A stretch of DNA of 64,000 nt from Fistularia commersonii (taxonomy: Eukaryota; Chordata; Actinopteri; Syngnathiformes; Fistulariidae). The notes beneath the pieces are model-generated. The model made no database searches. It had not been told where the DNA came from and was given only the letters and a program-made list of their open reading frames with translations. The position numbers and the translations under genes are program-made. Below, piece after piece: positions 47,812 to 61,789 of the stretch (its first letter is position 1; each line of letters opens with the position of its first letter). The DNA is taken from the NCBI GenBank assembly GCA_037954325.1, contig JBBMNZ010000007.1, positions 13,927,001-13,991,000 on the forward strand. Direction: 5' to 3'.

Positions 47812-50800
47812 GTGAGTGAACATGCCCACGTGTCCCAGCTAACAGACAAAGAGGGCTGAGATAAATAGTCCCTTGTCTGCTGTATATCTGCAGGGGAATG
47901 CACTGCTTTTGTAGAAGGAGTGGAAGGTGGAAGTAAATAACTGGATGTGCCTCCATGTGATGATTTAGAGGGAGGCTCTCTACCTCTGATTACTTTCGAC
48001 TCTTCTGTGAGCCTTTATTTCCATGTCTGATGTGTTGCTCGAAAGAATGTGTGACCTTTGTCTTTTCATATAGTTGTTGGTAACTGAGGTTGACAGAGGA
48101 ATAACATTGTTTTCTTTTTACCAAAGTATTGTGGTAGCAGCTAAACATGTATTATCAAGGTTACCAAATAAAAACATGCACATAACTCACCATTAAAATA
48201 AACTTTAAGCTGCGGTTTAATATTATCAGGTGAGGTTTTAGCTGGTTTAGTTTTAAAATGAATAGCAATAGCAACTGCCACCTCAACACAGACTAGGGTA
48301 ATGTATGATGTGCAATTTATTTAACATTATCTTTTCTATCACAAATAATGACTTAAACTTTAAAACAAAATGATCTGTCTACACTCTTTGTCTATACTGG
48401 GATCATTTGCTTAGATTTTTTTTGTGTTTTTGTTTGCTGTTTAATTTATTGTATTTACTGCATTGGCTTTGAAATCATTGTAAAATTCCATTTGTCAAAT
48501 GGAAAATTGGTCATCCCTATGAATAAACAAAATTGTTGCTTAAACCCAGCAAGAAATTATGAAGAATAATCACTGAGAAATTCAAATACAAGTAAAAACA
48601 AAAAATTTAAGTTCAGAGGAAACAAAAAACAAAAATAAGAATGTTGGAGGAAAGCATGAGAGAACTATCAGAAGCTAATGGCAGAAAACTGATTTTATTA
48701 TTTCTTATGGCAATGTGTTAAAAGGGCCAGATTAGTAAGTTAATGTAAGAAACTATTTGTCTCCATTTAAACACATGCAGTTAGTGTTGTGCAATGTGTC
48801 TGATGTGAGCTATTAAAATGCTCAGAACATCAATATTGCTTTTTTTTTCTATTCTCCACCCTTATTTCTATCTAATGTAGTAGGGATATTTCCTTTTGAA
48901 ATGCAGTGAAGCAGAGACATAATGCAGAATAAGAGGCCACTCAAATAGTAAGTAACATAAAAGCCCATGCATGAGTTTCTTGAATACAATACCAAAGAGA
49001 CATCAATGCTTTATGAAGCCTAAATGTCCTCACTGGGTTTTACAGCATCAGGGGAAAACCACCGGAGGGAGGATGGGTTGAAACGGGTTACTGTCATAGC
49101 TGATCAGAGGTTCTGTCTTCTATAACACCTTGAGTGATATCTGTTAAAAAAAAAAGGCATTTGTTGCCATTGATGTTTGAAAAATTACATGGTAGATAAG
49201 GTGAGCGTACATACAGGTGGATAGGCATTGCTATTGTTTTCCTTTAAAATCTAAATGACTGCCAAGATCCTTTTATTGTGATCCGGGTTGGATGTGGAAC
49301 TGAAAGGTGCTTATTATTTACAAAAACCAAAAACATTTAAACCGTTAAACATAGATAATAATCAGATCTATGTGTGTCAAAACCGTAATTGTGGTTTATG
49401 GTTCCCTTGGAAACCACCCCCAATAGCATTTAATTTCATTTCTACATAAAACAATCGGAAACCTTTCAAATTGCTTATCAGATTTGTTACTATTAATGCA
49501 CTTGAAATTTAATAATTGCTATAAAGTGTGTTTGGTTAAATCTTTTTTACATATTTATTTTTTTATTAATTTCACTTTGAACACATTAATAAGTCTGGCC
49601 ACTTTCCTAGCTCAAAGCTGGATCCAACATATTTTATTTGAAACAAGAAGTATTCATCTGATTATCAAATACCAACAGGCACTCATAATTTAGACACAAC
49701 AATATTTTTGCTGCAACTTTTTCCATTGTGAATTCATTTTTTTCATTCAGGTACTTATTCAGAGTATTCAGTGTGTTGTCATATTGATCTATTAGTTAAA
49801 TATGAATCTGTCAATGACTCAGCTAGATAATTATTTGACTAAACATACGGTTTTGTTTGTTTTAAATTTTTTAGTAGTATTTATTCAACAAGTCATATGC
49901 AGATTTGATGATAATTAATGCAATATATACCAAAACAGTATGCAAAATACAGTCACAGTGATTCCCATTGGTAAAACTTGTACTTCTGTCTTACATTTGA
50001 ATCAAAGTTGCTATGAAACATTGAAATATGACCCACATTGATGCATAAAATGGCAGCCATTTCATTTTTATTTTTCACCAAGCAGATATTTCTCAGAAAA
50101 GTTTGATAGTTATCTGTTATATCCTTCAGTGATGAAACTCTCATCTCCATCTGCTGTGACGAGCTGCTAAGATCCTGCTGTAGATTTCATGTCACGTACA
50201 ATCAGCCTGCTTTGAGCCACCGGCTCACTTTCTGTCTTTGAAGTAGTCTGCTTTTCTCTTTTTCCGTTCCGCGGTCCCATCTCCCATGCCAATACTTTGC
50301 CTCCCTCAAAGCCGGATTCCCATCAGTCCCTGCTCATAACTGGGGCAGGGCTGCGATTGTTATGAATTGATTTATACTGACTTTTGCCGATTTTTGGTCA
50401 TAAATGAAACATGTGGCCTGCCGTGGAGTGTGGACAGAAGATAGACCCGCGCTCCGGCGCAGAGGGACACTCCTTTGAGACAGACGGAGGTCATTCGCAT
50501 GGCAGCCAGGGCGGGGCTCGGTCGGAGGGTGCAGCGTGGATTATAATTCAGTGTTTCGGGTCCTTAGAGCAGGTCGTGCAATGAGATACTCCAAGGTAGA
50601 ATGATCTGCTTCCTCCGCCCTCCAAAACTGATCGGACTCAATCGAAGCTGCGGTCGATGGGAAATTTTAGATTCAGTCGGACCAATCTAGAAATGACTAC
50701 CCTGTTACACCTTTCTCTCTCTCTCACTGTTTGGATCTCAACATTGACATGGCAGTATGCATTAAACAAAGTTTACACAGTGTTGGTGTTCATGTGGGTT

Positions 50801-52479
50801 CATTAGCGTCAAATCAGAAAATTGATTTCTAATGTTTCCCTATGGTACAGCTAATACACAACCACGCAGATAAATCTGTGAAAGGCTGGTATTAGCTGAT
50901 AGAATTATCAGACTGATAAATCGGTCTGGCCCCATTATTCATCTCCATTGATTAGATCTAATTGTTCTTAACCAATACGAGACATTGACTCAGAACACTG
51001 ACACACAAAGTCTTAATGAGATCAGATTGAATGTTTTAACCCTTGCCGTGCAGCATCCAGATCACAGCTAGCCTCTGAGAAATGCTCCTCAGTCTCGCTG
51101 AATACTCTTCTTATTGACTGGTGAGACGTACTTCATGACTTGCATAGCGTATGCATCTAATAGATTTGCAGGGAGTCGTTTCCAGCACCGGCTGAAATAA
51201 TTAAGTTGACATTCTCTCCTCAATGCAATTAACGGGGATCACTGTCCAATCTGTGACCTGTTAGATGTTTGATTTCATGGACTGCATCTTCATTTACGAC
51301 CCTGAGATGCCCGGCGCTTTTTAACAGGAGCCGGCATGTGAAGCTCGTCGGAGACGCGTTGCGCTGTGAGGACGCTGCCTGTGAGGCACATCTGGTCGAC
51401 GTAGTTGATTTTCTTGGGGGGTTGAGAGCTGCGCTTGTATACAAATTACTGTCACATTGCCGTGCTGTTGGTGTAAATGAGGGGCCTTTTGACAATAGAT
51501 CAGCCTTTTAAGCATATCTACGGGACTTTGAGCGAACAGATGCCAGTTCGCTCTTAATTTCAGCTTGCTTGTAATTAAATATGTCAGTGTTTGAATGTTT
51601 CTTTTGATTAAAAGCATCCACGTTGCTTTGTGGAGTTGTGACATTTCATGTGCACGCCTCCACGTGCATGCGCATCACATTGATGTACAGCAGATCAAGC
51701 GACTCCTCAGATCACATCGAGATGCTGTGAAATTCAGATGCAGCATGTGCTGGAAGGAAGGCAGCCTCTGATGTATTTTTAGATGGGCTAAATAATGAAT
51801 GCCTGAAAAGAGTGCGAGGGCCCCAGCTGCCAAACCTTCCCCTTTTCCTCTGCGCTCACCTGTTCTTAATATGCACCTCCTTGAAAAGGAGGATAAGGAG
51901 GAGGGAGTCTCCACCTTCCCCAAAGCTGCTGTGGAGCAACCTGCTGCTCCCCGTCACCAGCTTACAGAGAAAATGGCATGAGATCACACGTGTCTGTCAT
52001 CAACTTAGACGGCTACCGCTGTTCAATCTTGGGAATATTTGAGAAGTGGGTGAGATTACTGTAAATTACCTGCTCTAAATGTAACTCTAGCCGTTGTAAT
52101 TTTCTAAATTTATGTCAGCTTTTTCAATTCTGGCAATTTGGCCATCAGATAAAATCTATTTTTGTCCAGTTATTTTTTTACAGTGTGCTAAAACATTTAC
52201 TCTTTTATATAGAATTGTCATTTTTACAACATATCAATCAATTCAAAACTGAAAATGTATTTTCTGTCTCTGAGGCATCACAATATCTCATTTAGGAACT
52301 CGAGACAGATTTTACCTTGCAGAAAAAAGGTGCTTTCCTCTGATTTTATAAAAAGCAGGAGGCCAAGAGGCTGGGGAACAAAATATCCTTTCGACAGCAA
52401 GTAAAGAATTGACTGAATTAGGGCAAAGTGTTTTATGTAGCCAAGTTGTACTGACCTTGTTATCACCATTTATTCCTCA
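47812..52479. other. Intron sequence, nothing recognised
   Basis: The longest stretch in the window in which I recognise no transposon, microsatellite or gene, 4.7 kb. Shadow frames at 51.2-51.6 kb and 51.8-52.0 kb have no domain I can name. It is a reasonable place to look for conserved non-coding elements. Confidence 0.45.
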
Positions 52480-53930
52480 ATCTTTCAGTTCCCTCACCTT
52501 ACTCAAGCCAGTAATAGCTACTTATTTAGATATACTCACCCCAGATCCTTCCTCCCATACCGTAGCAACACCTTCATCCCTTGTGCAAAGCGATGTGAAA
52601 AAGATTTTCAAGAGGCAGAACACCCGGAAAGCACCTGGGCCAGACTCCTTGTTTCTCCTTCCACCGTGAAGCAATGTGCTGATCAGCTGTCTCCAGTGTT
52701 TACTGACATATTTAGTACCTCGGTTGAGACATGCCACATACCGATCTGTCTCAAGGACCACAGGACTTAAAGATAACAGACCTGCTACCATGAGCTCTGT
52801 GTGGTGATGAAGTAATTTGCGGTCCTTGTGTTGTCCCACCTAAAATCCAACTCTGATCCTCTCTTGGATCTCCTGCAGTTTGCCTAGAGAGCCAACAGGC
52901 CTGTGAACGATGCAGTAAACTTGGCCCTTCGCTTCATTCTACGCTAGGATCCTGTTGGTAGATTCAGCTCTGTCTTCAACACAATCATTCTGGCTCTGAT
53001 ACAGGACATGCTCACGCAGCTGAATGTGCCTGACTCCACCTGTAGCTTGGTCACAGACTTCTTGTCTGACAGGAGGCAGCATGTGAAGCTGTGAAAACAC
53101 ATCTCTGACTCCTGGCACATCAGCATCGGCTCTCCCCAAGGCTGTTCTTTCCCATCTACTCTTCTCCCTCTGCACCTCAAGTCAAAGTCTGTCAAGCTCC
53201 TGAAGTTCACGGACGACACAACCTTCATTGAACTCATCTCTGATGGGGATGAGCCTGCCTACGGTTGGGGGATTTGTCCACCTGGTGACCTGGTACAGTT
53301 GGAGCAACTTGGAGCTCAATGTTCTGAATACCGTGAAGATGGTAGTAGATGTTAGAAAGAATGCAGCCTCACCCACCCCTATCACCCTGAAACGCTCCCC
53401 AGCGAGAATTGTGGAGTCCTGCCACTTCCTGGGAACAATCATCTTACGGGACCTCAAGTTTGAGCTGAACATCAGCTCCATCACCAGCAAACCACAGCAG
53501 AGGTTATTCTTCCTGAGGCAGTTAAGGTAATGATGGGGCACTTCTAAACCTCCATCAGTGAGTCCAACCAGACCTCCATCACCATCCGGTATGCAACCAC
53601 CACTGCAAAAGGCAAGGGCAGACTGAAGCCTGCTATCATCCACTCTGAAGAGAAGGTGATTGACCGTAATCTACCATCTCTACAGGACGTAAGTGCCTCC
53701 AGGACCATCAGACATGCAGGTAACATGGTGGCAGACCACTCCCAGCCTGGACACTGACTATTTGAGCCACTTCCCACTGGCAGGAGGCATCAGAACCAAA
53801 ACCTCTCGCCACAAAAGCAGTGTCTTCCCGTCTGCAGCCTGTCCCATTAATTAGGCCCAGGACCCCCACTGACACTGTCTTGACCCCTCCTCTCTTTGCC
53901 CCTTTTTGCACTACCAGTTACTCTAGTTCT
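52480..53930 (+). mobile_element. Rex1/Babar LINE, reverse transcriptase remnant
   Basis: The plus strand reads in shifting frames DVKKIFKRQNTRKAPGPDS (52590s), then a Q-F-A-like region and NLALRFI (about 52918). QLNVPDSTCSLVTDFLSDRR (about 53015-53075) is next, followed by SPQGC. LLKFTDDTTFIELISDGDEP (about 53198-53258) is the catalytic motif, FTDD instead of the usual FADD. Then come NLELNVLNTVKMVVDVRKNA and LGTIILRDLKFELNISSITS. The C-terminal QEGIRTKTSRHKSSVFPSA-like end lies near 53790-53830. This order and these peptides are those of Rex1, a fish LINE. Frameshifts and stops throughout mean it is dead. Confidence 0.85.
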
Positions 53931-54021
53931 GATTTCACTTTTCAGAATTATTCCATGTCTATCCCACAGCAAATTCTCTCTATGGGAAAAGTACTTTGTT
54001 GTTAAAGAATTTATTTTTGAC

Positions 54022-54024
54022 TAT

Positions 54025-54055
<31 letters not shown>
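54022..54055. repeat. (TTTA)n microsatellite
   Basis: About eight tttа-type tetranucleotide units lie shortly after the Rex1 remnant. They may be part of its 3' tail. Confidence 0.85.
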
Positions 54056-55606
54056 CGTTTGAGTTTTGGTTGATTCAATCTACGGTAACTTTAATTGCAA
54101 TTTTACCAAGACGTTTCAGACAGTGATGCTAAGCTTGCCAGAGAATGATGGAGGATCCAATTGTAAATGTGTTGTAAGAATGTTGAGGGAATTATGAGAC
54201 AGGATTTATGATTCCAATATTTCACACACCAAGTCAACAGGGGGTAGCATATTTACAGGGTTTTTTCTTGGGGGGGGGGGGACTCGAAGAATTAAATAAC
54301 TGAAAAAAACAGAATCATCTCTTGCAGGAGAGTTTGTAGCACATTTATTATTTTTTATACACTGATGTTTAGCATAAGTGTTGTGAATTGACTTAAAGCT
54401 CGACTCGGCTGAAAATGAATCAAAAATGTCTGATGATTTGAGGCCTATATTTTATCAGCCAGTTTGTTATGCTCATTTTGGTTTGATCTTTGAGTCCATC
54501 ATTAATTCATGCTGCTGATTACACAGACTATGAGGTCCAATTTAAAGTTGTACCTGCAGAGTTTTAACCTGAACTCCCAAGCAACTTGTTTCAAACTATC
54601 ACTGCACCAAAATATTTTTGCACCATGAGCCCCTGAAGACACAAATTAACTCCCAGAGACTATCGAGACGCTACAAAAAATGTTTTTCATTTGATAATAT
54701 TAGCCTCTTATCATGTCAGTCGTCATTTCATGGGGTTTTAAGTCTCCCTGCCCGTCTCACTGAGGAAAATCTCTCCAACAACTGACAAGGTTTCTAATAA
54801 TTAGTTACAGATTCACAACTTTTAACCAAAGCCTTGTGATACAAATTTACAAGGTCTGGTTGTGTGTTTTATTTATTACATTTTTGCTCCATGTTTTTCC
54901 AATGACGTGTTGTGGACTGCTTTGCATCTCAGAGAGCCAAGGGCTCCCTTGCAGTTGAGCTTAGCCGTATTAATGTAATTACTTTTGCCAAACAAAAAAA
55001 GCCAACTGGTGCTGTAAAACTGCAACAATAACCACACAGAACAGGAGAAACAACATTTCCCCGTCTGGAAAACATGTGGAAGTACAATAAATGTTTCAGA
55101 TGTTAACTTTGTCATAGACATAGTGTGGTTATTCTCCAAAACACTGTACCGTATCAGCTACCATTAAATGGGGAACTGAAGCTCAAAATTTCTGGTGGAA
55201 CAGATTCATGCTACATTGAATTCCTATGTTAATCTGAGACAAGATAGTCTATCTCTTGCCTGCTGAGATTCTTATCCCCTCACACACAATAGGTATGTTT
55301 TCTTGAAATAGCAGCAACCTCTACCCTTAGAAGGTGAAGCGTCACATATTAAATGTCTTTCATTCCATTCATGCTGAGGGCTATAGTAATGCTCTCATCA
55401 CTACATACCGCAATTTATCATATCAGTATTAGCTTGTGCATAAATGACAGTGTGCTTGCAAAAGGTCATGTTTGGTGGTTCAGCCGTGATTTCTCAACTG
55501 TGAAAGACAATCTGAGATTTGGCAAATCTCTTATCATGGACTCATTAGGCAGTATTGGAGAAGAAAGATCAGAGATGCCTATACTGGCTCTGTGGCAGCA
55601 CAGCAA

Positions 55607-55607
<1 letters not shown>
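54056..55607. other. Intron sequence, nothing recognised
   Basis: It holds a short G run near 54271-54281. I can identify nothing else. Confidence 0.45.

Positions 55608-55654
<47 letters not shown>
55608..55654. repeat. (TG)23 microsatellite
   Basis: An uninterrupted 47-bp TG run. Confidence 0.96.
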
Positions 55655-55655
<1 letters not shown>

Positions 55656-58600
55656 GTAACTGTCAGCCACAACAACTTGCTCTGTGTTGGCCAGATTTTT
55701 CTTCCTCGTCTGTTGTATGAGCACTGAATGATTTGTCGCTGTTGCCATGGCATCATGCAGGGAAAGGAAAAAAACAAAACAACAAAAACAAAAAAATGGG
55801 TATGACAGGCATGTATAAAATATCCACACCTTTAGACTTTCCTTTGATGATTGAGTAGACTCAGGCAAGATCACATGATCATGCGTAGGTCTACGTTTAC
55901 ATGTGTTAACAGGGTTAAGATGGAAATTATCCCTATATTTTCTTGTAAAAGCAACTCTAACCTTCCCATAGGTTTAGCTGTCAAAGAGGCCCGATGAAAA
56001 GTAAGCTCAAGCTTATGAGATGACAGAGTAAATTTCCCCAAAGCCTTTTTTAGCCAGCCACCGTGAGTCGTGCTTTCAAAGCTAATTGAGCAACAAAGCT
56101 CGATACCATCCTGCTGCAGTGCCAGACTGCATGCCTCAGCTTGTTTATTAGAATTGAGGATTATTATTTACCAAATTGAGTCCTTGAGGAGGCGGTCCAT
56201 TAAATTAGCAAAATAAAATGACATAGAACCATCACGCCACTAAATCGCTGATAATTAATATAGCTGCTTCTTCATTTCAACAACCTTGGCACACACACAC
56301 ACGCTGTATTTCATAATTTAAAGTGTGCATGCTAACATTTAGGTTTTACTCGATTTCACCAGAGAATATATTGTTGTCAAAAGTCTGAACCTGGTAACTC
56401 CTTGCTTGATTTTTGCATCACCTTTATGTTATTGCATCAGCTATGGTACCTCACTTTCTGAAAGCACATTCATCATGCATGTTCAGAAATTGCATGACAC
56501 ATCAGTTCAGTGGGGCCAGTGACCATCAAAATTCTTATTCAAATGATTACAATCATCATAATCTTCCCAACAGTTTGTTTCTGAAAAAAAAAAAAAAAAA
56601 AAATTATATACATTGCTCATACATACAAGACTCATACAAGACTTGCACACAGTTTGTAGATGTGCTGTCAGTCATGTTGTTCATAAGTTGTAAAAAGCGC
56701 GGGTAATATCTGATACTTTAACCTTGAGGATATAGTATCTGCTGCTTAACAGCAGTACATCATTTACCATGCTCCACCCGGTCTAAATAGCAGCTTTGAC
56801 TTCCTGGAAGCTTATAGTAGATTGAAGTCATAGTTGTGCATAAAACCAAATGGAGGCTAATGGGGTCGATAAAAATTAAATATCACTCAGTAGCAGGAGC
56901 TTGGATTGGGAGGCTCCTTTAGGGGATGTCTCTTTTCCTTGCTGGGATCAATAATAATATACAGCCACGGTCTTGTTTTCCTTTTATCAGAGTCGAACTG
57001 CTCATCTCATATGACCTTTTTCCCGTGGGGGGGGGGGGGGGGGGGGGTAATGCAACTTTTTCTCCCGATTTTTTTTCTCCATGTCAGTGCTTCCCTTAAT
57101 GCAGTCGAGGAGACCTGTACATGTCCTGAGCGTTTTGTCCAACTTTCGACCCTCACTGAACTCACTTAGAGTCGCTAACCACCTGTCACCTCACCACTCG
57201 ACTACCTCCCCCGTCACCGGCTGCGCAGGAGGGTTTTGATGGTCCTTGTCCAAGCTGTTTAGTGTCAAAATATATGAAATGTAGAAAACTGTCCTTTTCC
57301 ATTTTACCGTATCCCAACACATCACACAATGAACCATACAATTTGGAGGATTTTCTGGTGTCTTGTTGTGTTAAGCTCACTTCAAGCTTCCTTAATCTAG
57401 GAGATCTTGCGGTGCCTAATGATTAAGCAATTATTTGTTTGATCGTCTATTGTAAGGTAATTAAGAGGTAATATTTGAAATTATATTCACCGAGAAAGGC
57501 AAGTGAGCAGAAGCAAATGATTATCAGACAGCAGAGAGCTCTAATGTGTCAGCCTGACGACGGTTACAGCTGTTGAAAAATTACATCATATAAATAACCA
57601 CCTTGTCGGGTGCATGGTTTAATGCACATAAGAATATTTGGGGCTATAATCTTCTTATCCCATGATAACATCCCTGAGTAGCTGGCTACAAAGTTAATGT
57701 CTTAATACCATAAGAGCAGATTTACTGGGCTTGGTTACAGTGACCGTCTTTCAGCTGGAAAACCTCTTTACTCAGACAGCAGTATCATAAGAGTGCAGAG
57801 GGAAAACATTTTGTTTGAGCAGAATCTTACTGCATTCCCTCTAGTATTTTAGTGCAACAGAAAAGCCCGGAGCTTGAAGCCAAATTCTTAAAGTAAATAC
57901 AAAAGGACAGATGCAGGGAATATTAAATCACGAGGGACCAAATTATTAATATCCAAAAATACGAGGTTGTTTACGTTCATCAAAGAGCACAGTCATAATG
58001 GTATTACTGGAAAACATCCCATAATCGCTCTACGCTCATCATAAAACAAGGAATCACAAAAAAACCAACAGAAGGAATGAAAGAAAAAAAATACAAGTCA
58101 AGAGCAGAGAACTGTAATCATCTGTGTTTTCAAGGCTCCATCTCTTATATTAGTGCCCTTAGCTTTAACTAAGACACGGTGTTCCTGTCCTTACTGCTGT
58201 TGCCATAGTTACCTGATGGTCCCCAGAGGACCACGCTCACAGAGATCCGCAGACACCCGGGACCAGACGCGTAAACCATCTGTATGGGTTTGGGGGGGGT
58301 GGGGGGATCCCCCCCCCCCGAAATATACAGCGGTAAAGAAAGAGCCCAGCATGTTGCAAATGAGAAAACATGGTGATGGGTGAATAAAAGAAAACCAGTA
58401 AATTTGATCTGCACAGACAATAATTGCATGTATATGCATTTAATCAGGTCTCTAACAGGAATAATAAAAATGTCATTATGAAATAATTGTGGCTCAGATG
58501 AGTATCAGCAGCTGTGCATAAGGCTCATGTATAAAGATGGCCACTCTGACCTTGCTGATGAGTGTTTCGATTGTTTCATTATAATACTCATTCTTCTATT

Positions 58601-59800
58601 TAGAGATTATGAGTTTTTTGCTCAAGATAATAGCTGGCTTATGAGCTGCTTTAAGCTTCCATAGGGATGGCCTCCATGAACTATGTGTAACTCCTGTGGT
58701 TTTTTTTTTTCTTTTCTATGCAAATGATTTAATTAAGGGAGTGTGGCCAAAGATGGAGGTGGACTGAGACCCTGTGTACACACTGGGTTATTAATCTGAC
58801 CAAATAAGTTATTTTGCAAATTCCTTGGCGGTTGCTTTGTCTAGGATGCTTGGGGTTTCCGCTATGGACTTTCAGCCTGGTAGGTGTTTGTGAATGAGGG
58901 TTCTCCTTTGCTCTTTTGTTGCACTAAAAGACCATAAACTCAGAACACACATTGGCCAAAATAAAGAATTGAAAATATGACCTTGTTCCTTCGAACTATA
59001 AGTAATGTTATCCTCATGGATCTTCATTGTAGAAGACCATCTAGATCTTTTTTTTTAGTTATAACACCAACAAATTGAGGCTTTATTAATCAGAATTTTA
59101 ATTTATTTTGAAAACTGAAGAGGATGACATTTTACATGATGTCATGCATATTCTTGTAAATTCTTAATAAATTGATGGTACTGGTCTCTGGTGCACTTGC
59201 TGTATTGGTCACACAAGGCAGAATTATTAAAATTTCACCATCACATGTTTATGAGCGACTTTTCCAGAGAAGATGTTTCCCGGCTTAATTATTAATCTAT
59301 AAAATCATCAAGTATTGCGCTCAAATCGCCTTGTCCTGTTGTCTGCATTTTATTTCTGACTTTGTCAGATCCTCTGCTGCTGCTGATCTGCCAGATGTCG
59401 GCCATTCTGCACATTGCATGATATGAATCTATAGTCTTTTATACATTTGAGTTTTTTTTTTTTTTCGAGTGATAGGTCCTCCCAATTGTATTTTAAAGGA
59501 GATTAAGTTTGGGAACTGAATTTAGGGGAAAAAAACAGGTTTGACATTAACTTTAGATTGGAACATTGTAGCCTGTGAAACAAGCATCCTAACTTCCAAA
59601 ACTTTAACATGAGCTATGTCTGATTTAGGATCAAATTTGAGCTATCTTCACATTAAATATCCCATGACAAATGCTCAAGTTGTTAGCATGTTGCAGCATG
59701 TTTTACTCTAGTTGCACTCCTACAGCTTTATGGAACATATGTTTATCAATTAGTGGCAATTATTCACAATCATGGCTGTATTTTCTCCGAGTGGGACATT
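55655..59800. other. Intron sequence, no named element
   Basis: It contains an A20 run at 56584-56603, the G21 run listed separately, and a G/C-run pair near 58290-58320. I recognise no transposon family, gene or RNA. Confidence 0.45.
57027..57047. repeat. G21 homopolymer
   Basis: Twenty-one consecutive G on the plus strand, the longest such run in the window. Confidence 0.9.
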
Positions 59801-60047
59801 TGAAGATGAAGAAATACCTTTATTGTCCCATTCAGTTATACATACAGTGCAAAGTCAGCAATAATTTAACCACTGTATTTAACCGATCATGGATGAACCA
59901 TGAGCAGAAGGCCGCAACAATGCCAGGTGAGCAGTTAGGTGTTCAGTGTCTTGCTCAACAACACTTCAAACGGGTAGGAGGAGCGCAGAAATCGAGCCAG
60001 GAATGTTCAGCTTCGAGGACAACCACTGTAACTGAGCCATGCCGCCC
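59801..60047 (-). mobile_element. tRNA-derived SINE, second family
   Basis: Read on the minus strand from 60047 it begins gggcggcatggctcagttac (A-box head). It continues ggctcgatttctgcgctcct (B box) and gttgttgagcaagacactga (body), and ends near 59801 in an aataaaggtatttcttcatc tail. It is moderately diverged. Confidence 0.65.
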
Positions 60048-61789
60048 TTGTGTGGTCAAGGAAAGTGCCCAAGGAAAAGTATTTCCAAGTACTCCTGTTT
60101 GGTTGTCTTTCATTGTGTCATTTATACCATGAAAAGAGGCTGCCATTTTGCTGTCATCGCTTGACATCCAAACGAGTTGCTGGATTTGTGTAAACAAAGT
60201 GACCATTGTATATTCATCTGAAAAACAATGGTAATGGAGGCCCCTTTGAAGGGGCAAACTACACACACTTTGGAATAGGATGTCTTTACAAATTGTGGAG
60301 GCGGACAGGGACCCAATTATGTTTACCGCATCGCCCAGAACCTTACCTCATGTAATGTACCTCTTGGGTTGTGGCTCATTGGTAAAGCAGCCATCTGTAA
60401 GTTATCACTCATCCCTGTCCCGGTTAAGTACCAATTGTATCTTGATGACAGAACGTAATGGGTAACAAAATGACTGGGCAAGATGAGATGAGAAATCAGT
60501 TGCTAGGAAACACACATGAAAGTTGCAGTGCAGAGCGGAGTATAAAGTATGAATCAAGATAAGATAGGATAAGGGGTGATAACACAGGATTCGGTAAGTT
60601 AATAGGATTTGGTTCTATAATACCAAATATGGACAAAATGTATACCCTACCAACCTGAGCTTGGAATTTGAGATATAACGTCGTATAATCTGCTGCTGGT
60701 CCCTGGAAACGTCCATGAGACAAGACTCACTGTGTCATCATGCAGCACATCAGAGGAAATCGTAAAAGGAACATGGAAGGATAGAAACATCAAATCCGAC
60801 TACTCTCAAACTTGCATCAGATATAGACATTTTTGATCGTGTCGTCCAAAGCGGCTCTATACAGCAGCAGAGACCAGAAAAAAAAACACACACACTTAAA
60901 GCCAATAACATGAAGGGGTAAGCTTCATCAGAAGTGAATCAAATCTGCCGGTCTGTTCAATCCATCCGCTGTTTTTCAGCTAAAGAGGATGTGTGGAAAC
61001 GCTTCTAGGGCCAGCAGTCGAATTATCCTCTCTTATGGCAGAATGCCAAGTGGTTACTGGGTGTGTGTGAAAAACATGCTGTAACAAACCTCAGACGGTC
61101 TCGGTTAAAAGATTAATAGCAACGTCAGCAGGATATATATCAAAAGAACAGGTTTGTCAGGGATCGATATGGGTTGACTGAGACGGTTGATTGTTCTAGA
61201 GTCCAAGAGGCTGATAAAAAAAAAATGTGTTCAGGGTAAAATCCAAATGCTTTATTACAAGATTGTCAGCAACTCAAAGAAATTGTATTCACTCATAAGT
61301 AACTTCTTAAGTTGTAATTATTTGATTTTGATTTTCAGTTTTGATTTGGGAAATAAACGTATCCTGATTTTTTTTTTTTTTCTTAAAGCTCAGAACTGCA
61401 AAGATCTTTTGGCGTCAGTTGTGCTAGTACTGAAATTTGAGTTCTAAATGTAAAATGGGGTTCTATTCTTGCTTCTCTGCAGTGATGTGCAGTATTGATA
61501 ACCCCCAAAAAACATTTAATTAAGTGATTAAAATGAGATAAATCTGCCCTATTACAGGAGCCATTCGTAGCTGACATTGGAAGCAAGAGAGTGAGTTTGT
61601 CTGGACTGGTTGCCGGTACATTGAACCATTCACTGTTAAGATGCTGACATTATGTGATGGCTTTTACTGTTTGGCTGCCAGTGCACAGGAAACAAGATGG
61701 ATGATTTCATGTTTGCTCAACACAAGGGCTTCATGGTATTATATTTTCAAATAGGAAAAAGCAGATGCCAGCACCACCAAAAGAGAATG
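60048..61789. other. Intron sequence, mostly unassigned
   Basis: Apart from the small tRNA-like piece at 60366-60440, I can name nothing here. Confidence 0.4.
60366..60440 (+). mobile_element. Possible tRNA-like SINE head
   Basis: gttgtggctcattggtaaag has an A-box match. The candidate B box, ggttaagtacc, fits ggttcgaatcc at only 7 of 11 positions. It is probably a decayed SINE head and not a functional tRNA, since no cloverleaf forms. Confidence 0.3.

Noticed and set aside
51229..52042. Several open frames of 60-107 codons that might be a small nested gene
   Set aside because: Frames on both strands overlap one another, none shows a domain, and no start context or splice pattern favours one.
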